A DNA stretch of 64,000 nt from the NCBI GenBank assembly GCA_023376005.1, contig CM042138.1:94537156-94601155 (forward strand), read 5' to 3'. The notes under the pieces are model-generated. The model was not told the DNA's origin and did no database searches. It saw only the letters and a program-made list of their open reading frames with translations. This document shows positions 56,646-64,000 of the stretch, piece after piece. The DNA is from Doryteuthis pealeii (taxonomy: Eukaryota > Mollusca > Cephalopoda > Myopsida > Loliginidae). The position numbers were made by a program, and so were the translations under genes. Position 1 is the first letter of the stretch. Every line of letters begins with the position of its first letter.

Positions 56646-57599
56646 CAAAATGACAATTATGTTCTTTTAAAAATCTATCTTCCTGGTATTTTGATTGGAA
56701 ATACAAAATGACAATTGTTATATATCCGTTATGTCGGGTATATAAATAGTGAGAGAGAGACACAGTAAAGCCAATGATGAGGGGATGATAAATTTGGTTC
56801 TTACTTCTGTTCTGCTTGTCTACCTCGTCGATCGCCATCTTCTAAGGGCTGATCATCTGGGTTGATTTCTTCTTTCTCTTTGCGCTGTTTGTGCTAGTGT
56901 CTGCTCATTTCTTATCGATTGATTAATATTCAAGTCTTTGTTGTTTTCTTTATAGAGTTTATCAAATCATCCACAGACCAAAACCGTGCAGTGAGAAGCA
57001 ACATCTTGAGAGCTGATGACAGCATCTTCTCTCGGCTAGTAACCAGTCACAACTGACTAATAACATCTCTTACACTTCTATGGGTGCATTTTTCACGTGG
57101 TCATGCGGAGTTTACCACTTGTCAATCATCTGCAGTAACTTTCCACTCATCTCTCCGATTTGAATTTTTAATGAACTCCATTTCAAAATTTGCACTACAC
57201 TACTTACACAATTCATAGGTTATCCATGAATTATGTAACACAATAGCTAAAGCTATGTGAGGGATCAGCGGTAAAGTAAGAGGCCAGAATGCAAATGAGA
57301 GATGTTCAAGCAATCACACAGTCACTTTAGCTGTTAGTAGATGCCACAATAAACAAAGAAGAAATTGAACTCATTTACTGAAATCAATAGAAAACTCCTG
57401 CCCCCTGCATCCTGCCTCCAAATAAAAGTGTTTCTCTGTCAATATTGATAATCACAGTCTCTGGAAAATGTTTCTGCAAAGCTTTCATTGTTATCTTTGC
57501 AATGTCAGTGTCTATCACCATTTTTTTTTATCCACACAGAACTGATGAATATAAGTTTTTGCTGGTTGGTCAAAACTGGTGTGTTCATATGTAGGAATT

Positions 57600-57839
57600 T
57601 GATATAATGAATATGTAAATACCTTGGTACCCCCTAACTATAATCTGATTGGACAGTGTCATGTATAAATAGTCGACACTGTGTTGGTCCAAGTACCTTT
57701 ATGCCTACAAGCTAACTTTACTCGCTAGATGACACCACGACTCCACGACTGACAGATTGCTATTTCTATGTACCAATTACTACTGTGATAATATACCAAA
57801 TACGAACTTCAGAATATATCCCTTAACCCGGATATAGCA
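57600..57839 (+). mobile_element. Possible solo LTR, 240 bp
   Basis: TG...CA ends, flanked by GAATT at 57595-57599 and 57840-57844 (5-bp duplication). TGTATAAATAG (57662-57672) is a TATA-like element. The resulting empty site leaves about 13 extra bases compared with other LINE copies, so the right edge is uncertain. Confidence 0.5.
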
Positions 57840-57907
57840 GAATTTATAATTAGAACAGCACTCATGAGTTTGTTCTTATTTTTCTAGCAGTGCCCAGTAC
57901 CTTGCTC

Positions 57908-58406
57908 GGTAATTTATGAGGAAGTGCGTCCCGGTCTCCTGCCTCAAAAATTGCTACCCGGTAACTATCAAAATAACAACCCCAGCTCATCGTAATTCTT
58001 GTTTATTTATCGTAATTTGTCGTAATTCTTGTTTAGATATGAAGATGGATATATAGTTTGGAATAGACTGAGATAGATAGATAGATAAACAAACAAAATA
58101 ATATAGATAGATATGAACAAATGGAAATAGATAGATATTTTCGACAAGTAAATGTATTTGGGGGCGGGTCGCATCTTCTTTTTGTCGTAATTCTTGTTTA
58201 TTTAAACTAAAAACAAGACATTAAACAAACATGAATAAAAAAAATCTTAGTATTTAAATTAATATAGATAAATATGAACAAATTGAGATAGATAGATAGA
58301 TATGGAGATGGATAGTTTTGAATAGACTGAGCTGGGTCGTTATTTTAATAGTCATTATTTTAATAGTTGAGGCAGGAGACCGGGACGCACTTCCTCATAA
58401 ATTACC
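57908..58406. mobile_element. MITE with perfect 40-bp TIR and 8-bp duplication
   Basis: Ends: GGTAATTTATGAGGAAGTGC at the left and its complement at the right, exact for 40 bp, then imperfect pairing for about 40 more. Flanks CCTTGCTC at 57900-57907 and 58407-58414. Length 499 bp, non-coding, with TAGA-rich interior. The 8-bp duplication fits hAT, P or Merlin superfamilies; the GG start is not typical hAT. Confidence 0.88.
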
Positions 58407-58924
58407 CCTTGCTCATCTTACTTGGATGGTCTGTGTGATAGAAGACAAATGGCTGTAAAGCTGCTATTTTGTGGGTTTCTGCCACCAGGATATGTAGAAA
58501 ACAGCACACATCTTTTAACTATTTGCCTACCAAATTTCTCCCATGGCTGTACCAAATTTTCTTGGTATTTTTTACCTGTATGATGTGATATTTCAAAGTT
58601 CACTATCTATTCGCCTCCGAACTCATTCTATTCAAATAAAGTCCTATCATTATTGTAATCTGAGTCCTGGTGCTCAATTATAATGAACTAACCATTGTTT
58701 TTTGTACTTTGTTTGGGTCTTGTATGCATAGAAACAGTTCCTGTTGGGAGAGCTACTGTGAGCGGTTTAAAGTAGGCAAATAATTAAATAGCTTTGATCA
58801 GGACTAGATGGGCAGTCACTTAGGCCCCCTCTGATCAATCGGCTGGTCACACCAAGCCCTAGTACCTATATGATTGTCCTGACCCTATAGCTCTCATAGC
58901 AAACTCCCAGCCCTTTTTATCATA

Positions 58925-59080
58925 TGTGCTAGAAGGCAATGGCTGGGAGTCTTAGTGTTCTGGGTTTTGGAGCTCTGGGGAGTGTGGAGTACCCCTTCAT
59001 TGCCATTACTCCTGGGTCAACTCTGACCTGGAGTGGCAGTACCTGTTAGTGTCCCATCTATGGGTTAAACTGTTGTATAC
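58925..59080 (+). repeat. SINE-like family A fragment
   Basis: GGAGTGTGGAGTACCCCTTC, CATTGCCATTACTCCTGGG and GTACCTGTTAGTGTCCCATC; body only. Confidence 0.6.
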
Positions 59081-59329
59081 TGGATCATACAATCAGTTCA
59101 ATATACTACTACATCCAAATACAGTTTGCACCAGACAGAGTAACTCACAACAGAGTACTTAAACATCAAGGTAGACTGTTTGCATAATGGTTCTGTAATC
59201 TTTGCAGTCTCAGTAATCACCCTGATGTTCTAAAACAGCAGTGTACAAATAGTCTTGGACCAGCTCTTTTACTCTCTATGAAAGGTAAGCTAGGCTAGTC
59301 CACAATATAAACAGATTTTTTAAAATGAG

Positions 59330-59440
59330 TTTAAAAAATGTGTTAAAAAAATTTGAACAGCCAACAAGAATGAATAAAACAAAAACGTCTTCAGCATGAA
59401 ATAACAAACAAGGGTTGACATGCCGTAAAATCCAACCAAC
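59330..59440 (+). repeat. Family A tail unit, copy 1
   Basis: Ends GGGTTGACATGCCGTAAAAT followed by (CCAA)-type repeats. A direct repeat of it lies at 59770-59910 (AAGAATGAATAAAACAAAA, CGTCTTCAGCAT). Confidence 0.6.
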
Positions 59441-59604
59441 CAACTTAACTAAACAAGATGGAGCTATGTTTTGACTGATGGTGCTAAGGAGTTGAGGAGA
59501 CGAAAGTTCACTGAAAATATTGAATAATTCCCTCATTGAAAGTTTCCTTTTTTTTCTTTTTTTCCTTTTTTTCTTTGTCCCAGACCTTTTTAATTTTTTT
59601 TTTA

Positions 59605-59910
59605 AAGATAGTGTCTTGGGTATGACATTAAACTGCATAATTAGGTGAAGTTCCAATTCTGGAGCTTTGGGGAGTGTGAAGTACCACTTCATCATCATTA
59701 CTCCCAGGCCCACCCTGACCCGGAGTGGTAGTACCTGTTAGGGTCCCATCTATAGGTTGAATAGAAAAAAAGATGAGTTTAAAAAAAAATGAGTTTAAAA
59801 AAGAAATTTGAATACCCATCAAGAATGAATAAAACAAAACGTCTTCAGCATAAAATAACTCAACAAGAGTTGACATGCCATAAAATCTAACCAACTAACT
59901 AACTAACTTG
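59605..59910 (+). repeat. SINE-like family A copy with tail
   Basis: Body TGAAGTTCCAATTCTGGAGC and CATCATCATTACTCCCAGGC, then GGGTCCCATCTATAGGTTG, then the tail unit ending GAGTTGACATGCCATAAAAT and (AACT)n. The complete join of body and tail shows they belong to one family. Confidence 0.65.
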
Positions 59911-59924
59911 AAAGATGAACAGCA

Positions 59925-60010
59925 CTGTCAACAGGTCTTAGAATATGCTAAATGTATCTCCTGCAGAGGGGTATGACCTTCTACACCCAAAGGGGTGTCC
60001 TGAGTGTTTT
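59925..60010 (+). repeat. SINE-like family A head fragment
   Basis: CACTGTCAACAGGTCTTAGA and AGAGGGGTATGACC, then AAAGGGGTGTCCTGAGTG. It is interrupted by unrelated sequence at about 60010. Confidence 0.5.
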
Positions 60011-60059
60011 GTATTTTCACATGAATATTTTTTTTTTTTTCATATTCACGTTTTTTTTT

Positions 60060-60640
60060 GTGTAGCTGTTAAGAGGAATTACAGGTTTAAGGGGGGAGCC
60101 TCTTAAATCTCCCAGTTGTAGGTAAATTGTTTGGACGAAAGAAGTCAAACACACAATGGAAATTTAATACATGTATTGACAAATAATACAAGAATTTGTT
60201 GCAAATTTTATTGGCATTTGCTACAAGACTTATCTGTGAGGTGAAATACTGCTCGTTGGAGAAGTCGCACTAACAAGGGTATTCTGGTTGGAATGTTGTT
60301 AAGACGCTTCGTCAGGTCGGTTCTCGTTCCTCAGCCTTCTGTTAGTATGCTATTGTGACAGCCTTAGAACGTTTGCTGATACAACGCCTTAGAAAGTGTG
60401 CTGGTGGGAGCGCTTATTTTACGTGAATCCTCAGGTTGACAATCTCCAGACAAGTGAGCCCTGTTTATGGGCAAGGTGGTGAGAGCGCTTATTTTTGCGT
60501 CTCTCTTTGGTAACTGCTCCCTGATAAGTCATGGGGTTTGGATTTGGCGCCAACCTTCTCTTGGCAATTCGCCCTCTAGCGGCAGGGGAAGATAATTCTC
60601 TATCAGATTTCCGATACTGTTTCTTAATTCTTTTTTTTTG
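60060..60640 (-). other. GC-richer unique segment
   Basis: Different composition from its surroundings. Includes TTGGCGCCAA at 60545-60554, an internal near-duplication GAGCGCTTATTTT (near 60409 and 60485) and a CTCF-like motif on the minus strand (60570-60582). A short minus frame (KKQYRKSDRELSSPAARGR) has no recognised homologue. Possibly LTR-element leader sequence. Confidence 0.3.
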
Positions 60641-60770
60641 CACATGGCTCTATCGAATACAACAAATTTTGAATAGATATATTTGACCTATGTAGATGTA
60701 TCTGGGTTCCATCTATGGGTCATATAGATCTATTCAAGACTTATATTCGATAGAGCCATGTGCAAAAAGA
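60640..60770. repeat. Inverted repeat with GCACATGGCTCTATCG arms
   Basis: TTTGCACATGGCTCTATCGA at the left and its complement at the right (arms about 25 bp, then weaker pairing). Internal sequence resembles family A tails (AATAGATATATTTGACC). Confidence 0.6.
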
Positions 60771-60785
60771 AAAAGAAGAAATTCT

Positions 60786-61128
60786 GTGGGGTGGCAAGAG
60801 GTTTAATTCTTGGTGTATATTTCTAAGGTTTGCTTTTAACCCCATTTTATTTGGTGGTTGCGCTGAAATGGAATTCAAAGAAAGAAAAAGTAAGAGACAA
60901 AGACAAAAGATAGTTTTATGATTTAGGCTTTATTCATGGGTCATAGCCACCACATGGCAAGAAAATTTCTCCCTGACCAGTAGTAGTCTCTTGTCAGAAT
61001 TAAGGCCTAAGTCAGAATGGCTGAGAGATTCTCTTGGGTGTCGGAAGTGGGTCCTTTTTCCCGCACATGCTCGGAGGGTTCTTCCAGTGAAGGCTCATGG
61101 GAATTGGTTATTTTTTTATTTTAATCCT
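60786..61128 (-). repeat. LTR-like repeat, copy 2
   Basis: Same family and orientation as 47490-47845: TTTGCTTTTAACCCCATTTT, GATTTAGGCTTTATTCATGG and CCCGCACATGCTCGGAGGGT. Confidence 0.5.
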
Positions 61129-61222
61129 CATAGTAGAAACAACATGCTATAAACTGTTATTAAACTGATATGATAAATTATTTTCGGAGATCATGATGCC
61201 GATGATAATAATGATGGTGGTG

Positions 61223-61282
61223 GTTCTTCTTCTTCTTCTTCTTCTTCTTCTTCTTCTTCTTCTTCTTCTTCTTCTTCTTCTT
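61223..61282. repeat. (TTC)n microsatellite
   Basis: About 58 bases of TTC, preceded by GATGATAATAATGATGG. Confidence 0.97.
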
Positions 61283-61498
61283 TCAGTTTTGTTGAAATAA
61301 ATCCCTTTTTTAAAATAAATAATTAAGATACATCCTTTTTGTTTTGTTTGTGCTCGTTAGTTGGAAATGCTACTTTACACATTGCTGTTTGGTTTCACAT
61401 TTAATAGGCTTATTTTAATTTTTTCACTATAACAATGACCATGTCTGGGGGGTCACAAACTTTTAAGCTGCACTGTATGTCTTACATATATTATCCTA

Positions 61499-61499
<1 letters not shown>

Positions 61500-61570
<71 letters not shown>
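61500..61570. repeat. (CT)n(CA)n microsatellite
   Basis: A CT run (61500-61516) merges into a CA run (61517-61570). Confidence 0.97.
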
Positions 61571-61574
<4 letters not shown>

Positions 61575-61575
<1 letters not shown>

Positions 61576-61655
61576 TATGTATTTATCTAACCCCTCTGCA
61601 CAAGCAGGATGTGACACAAGGTCAATTTTTAAGTGGAGTTTAACAGGTTAGAATT
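61575..61655 (-). repeat. tRNA-derived SINE fragment (family B)
   Basis: GTATTTATCTAACCCCTCTG, GGATGTGACACAAGGTCAAT and AACAGGTTAGAATTCATA; truncated at a (TA)n. Confidence 0.6.
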
Positions 61656-61816
61656 CATATATATATATATATATATATATTACATCATTATTTTCAAGTT
61701 ACATGCTAGTTTGAAGCAATTATTTTATTATAAATTATCTTAATTTTCTTTTATCGCATGAGTTGAGAATGAATTAATTGAAATTACAGAACCCCCAACC
61801 AGGAATCACTGTACTT

Positions 61817-61922
<106 letters not shown>

Positions 61923-62001
61923 CCTTATTCCTAGGCTGAAAGCAATATTGTTTAATATGTCTTGTTCAATTTTTAAAAGTGCAGCTTCTAGTATTGAGAG
62001 T

Positions 62002-62002
<1 letters not shown>

Positions 62003-62060
<58 letters not shown>
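62003..62060. repeat. (TA)n microsatellite
   Basis: About 57 bases of TA. Similar long tracts are at 50913-50950, 55669-55707, 56203-56238, 56612-56640, 62735-62779, 62942-62980 and 63811-63861. Confidence 0.97.
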
Positions 62061-62063
<3 letters not shown>

Positions 62064-62404
62064 TGTGAGGTATCCAAAACTTGGTAGTAAGGGATGATTC
62101 TATATGTGATTTCTAAGACACACTGTATTATTATTGTATGATTCAGTATGTATAAATACAGTGAATCTTTAAATCACTACAGAGAGCTCAATGTATAATA
62201 ATCTTTTTAGATCATATACAGAGCAATATTTATCCTTGAAAGGAAGGAAAAACTCAACACTGTTATTCCATAATAGATTTATTTCAACCAAAATTGGGGC
62301 CTTTATAAATCTAAGTTGATTTACCAAAGCTCCCCAAAATCAAGTCTTATCAGATGGATAATCATCAATAATTTGAATTGCATAACAAAAAAATGTTCTC
62401 AATG

Positions 62405-62665
62405 TAGAATGTGACTGGTTTAGTTTAGTCGGTAGAGCATTAACCTAGGAACCACAAGGTTACAGGTTTGATACCAACCCTCGCCAACTCAGCACTTGAG
62501 TAGCACAGCTCAGATCTGTGCATTAAACTTGGGCACTGATGCTAGGTATGGTACTCCTCCCCCAGATGCACAAACAATCACCCAGAACTAGCGCTAGTAA
62601 AAAGTGGATAGACTCCCTTGCAGTCCAGCTGAAACCAACAATAGGCCACTCCGACAACTTTACTT
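62405..62665 (+). repeat. tRNA-derived SINE (family C), full length
   Basis: The head reads TGGTTTAGTTTAGTCGGTAG (A-box-like) and AGGTTTGATACCAA (B-box-like), as in a tRNA gene, then a body with ACTCAGCACTTGAGTAGCAC and GGATAGACTCCCTTGCAG. It is not a functional tRNA because the cloverleaf is degenerate and a long body follows. Confidence 0.75.
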
Positions 62666-62727
62666 TATAAATATATATTTTATATATGTAGACTAACTCA
62701 GCATATGTGGACTCCCTAACAACATCA

Positions 62728-62781
<54 letters not shown>

Positions 62782-62797
62782 TGTAGAAAAAAGAGAA

Positions 62798-62844
62798 CTC
62801 TCCTGAGGAAGGTGTACATTGAACACTGAAACTGTGGTAGAGAG
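62798..62844 (+). ncRNA. Hammerhead-ribozyme-like motif D
   Basis: CUCUC (62798-62802), CUGAGGA (62803-62809), stem II AGGUGU/ACACU with a bulged G and a 7-nt loop, GAAA (62828-62831), CUGUGG (62832-62837), UA (62838-62839), GAGAG (62840-62844) pairing perfectly with CUCUC. A (TA)n tract ends about 19 nt upstream. Confidence 0.65.
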
Positions 62845-62938
62845 AAATACTACAAGTATAAATGGTCTATATTTTACAAAATATATTTTGGAGTCACTAC
62901 TAATGCAACCACAATGAAAACATGGTAGCAAATTTTGA

Positions 62939-62983
<45 letters not shown>

Positions 62984-63424
62984 CTTATATAGAACTACTT
63001 GCAAAATAAACTCCAAATACACATCATATAAAAATTGTTTAATTTTTATAAGGATAGTATTTAAACAATGTTACTTTCAGCCTCAGAGTAGGGGTGTAAC
63101 ACATGGTGACAATTTACACCCTAGGCAAATTGACAGTCACGTGACCTTAATGAATGTTTTTCAAGCATTAAACTTAGCCCAACAGTTTAAGCTGTTTCCA
63201 CATGATGTCATATAAAAATTCACAACATTCCTCGATAAAACCTCAATTTACTGGATTTCAAACTCAACACTAAGACAAAATAACATTCTTGATAATGACT
63301 AATAATGGTCAAAAGTATTCGAACTATATCAACAAAAAAACTTTGGACAGTTTTTTTTTTATACAGCCTTGACCTAAATTTACATCTTTATGTGCCAGCA
63401 GAAAATAAACAAAAAAAAAAACTA

Positions 63425-63520
63425 TTAAAAAAAATTAAATAAACAATCGTTGTCTGTTGCATTTAATGAAACTTGTCTAAAAGAGAATTTGTTGCCAAAA
63501 TTATGTAAATTTACATATAA
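63425..63520 (+). pseudogene. Penelope-like element ORF fragment (N-terminal side), copy 2
   Basis: MSVAFNETCLKENLLPKLCK parallels SLSVFFNKTCLQENLPSKYT at 55590-55660. It lies about 600 bp downstream of hammerhead-like motif D and runs into a (CA)n tract. Confidence 0.4.
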
Positions 63521-63639
63521 TACACATACACACACAAACACACACTTGCACGCACACACACACCCATGCACACACATCCACAGACATGTACACACACTTG
63601 TATATTTACTCTGTATGGACAAGTATACATATAAAAAAA

Positions 63640-63715
63640 AGTAAAGTCATCAGGGTGGAATAAAGTCGGTATCAGCCAGACAGCGAGGGAGTCTATCCTC
63701 TTTTCACAAGCAATA
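63640..63715 (-). repeat. tRNA-derived SINE tail fragment (family C)
   Basis: GAGGGAGTCTATCCTC and GGTATCAGCC are the reverse complement of the family C body (GGATAGACTCCCT, GCTGAAACC) at 62600-62640. Confidence 0.5.
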
Positions 63716-63724
63716 GACTAATAG

Positions 63725-63805
63725 GAGATGGAAACCCCTAAATTTAAACCTTTTAAACTATGCTTAAAAATTGACCTTGTCCCGCATCCGAAGGGGGTGG
63801 TGTAG
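63725..63805 (+). repeat. tRNA-derived SINE fragment (family B)
   Basis: TTAAAAATTGACCTTGTCCC and CATCCGAAGGGGG match the reverse complement of the family B start; it stops at (TA)n. Confidence 0.5.
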
Positions 63806-63806
63806 C

Positions 63807-63865
<59 letters not shown>

Positions 63866-64000
63866 AGTAAATAAAAAGACAATGTGTTTGGATATGGCTT
63901 TTTTTTAGCCAACAATTTTTGGAAGAATATGTGCTTAATTGAAGTCATACCTAATTTTGAAAATTAATTAATTAATAATTAATTAATTAGGCAGGTATAC

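Larger units (their letters stand above)
57531..58520 (-). pseudogene. RTE LINE fragment broken by two insertions
   Basis: LINE-homologous pieces at 57531-57599, 57840-57907 and 58407-58520 are colinear with the 52832-53605 copy. They are separated by an LTR-like insert (57600-57839) and a MITE (57908-58406). The pieces read on the minus strand with frame breaks. Confidence 0.75.

Noticed and set aside
62405..62480. A functional tRNA gene
   Set aside because: A- and B-box-like elements are present, but the cloverleaf is degenerate and a SINE body follows.
62523..62819. ORFs with Ile-Tyr repeats here and near 55700, 56600, 62930 and 63800
   Set aside because: They are read through (TA)n tracts; no conserved domain apart from the Penelope-like pieces noted separately.

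Overview
The window is animal nuclear DNA: AT-rich, with long introns, many microsatellites and several layers of transposon debris. Two host genes can be read exon by exon. The plus strand carries a SUDS3/SDS3 homologue, a Sin3-HDAC corepressor subunit (11002-27890; the first exon or exons lie upstream and were not found). The minus strand carries a complete UBE2L3/UbcH7 homologue, a ubiquitin-conjugating enzyme (45764 down to 31274, four coding exons, 154 residues). The tRNA-derived SINEs, RTE-type LINE pieces, Penelope-like remnants and protein sequences suggest a mollusc, probably an octopod cephalopod. That assignment is inference from pattern, not a database match.

Layout. 1-11001 is upstream flank, probably SUDS3 intron, with hAT, SINE and LINE relics. 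11002-27890 holds eight SUDS3 coding exons. Seven of the eight splice junctions have GT/AG-type boundaries; the intron between exons 5 and 6 in this window has an ATATCCTTT donor and an AC acceptor, a U12-type AT-AC intron, and only the AC acceptor keeps the conserved reading frame. 27891-31273 is the tail-to-tail interval between the two genes. 31274-45764 is UBE2L3, dominated by a 12.1 kb first intron. 45765-64000 has no host gene that I can support. It is a repeat-rich block with large foldback elements, nested insertions, Penelope-like fragments and many (TA)n tracts.

The most unusual finding is a set of hammerhead-ribozyme-like sequences at 48888-48968 (minus), 56113-56156 (plus), 56379-56417 (minus, damaged core), 56552-56590 (plus) and 62798-62844 (plus). 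Each has CUGANGA (or a one-base mutant), a stem II, GAAA, a short palindromic or near-palindromic stem III, a UA or UC cleavage site and complementary stem I strands of 3-5 bp. Stem I sequences differ between copies but still pair, which is covariation. They sit next to (TA)n tracts, and two lie beside apparent Penelope-like ORF remnants. Other well-bounded elements are two hAT MITEs with near-identical 8-bp duplications, a TTAA-flanked MITE, an RTE LINE inserted in a 98-bp tandem array, and an RTE LINE interrupted by a possible solo LTR and by a 499-bp MITE with a perfect 8-bp duplication.

The two genes have unrelated jobs (chromatin repression and ubiquitin transfer); nothing here indicates that they work together beyond being convergent neighbours.
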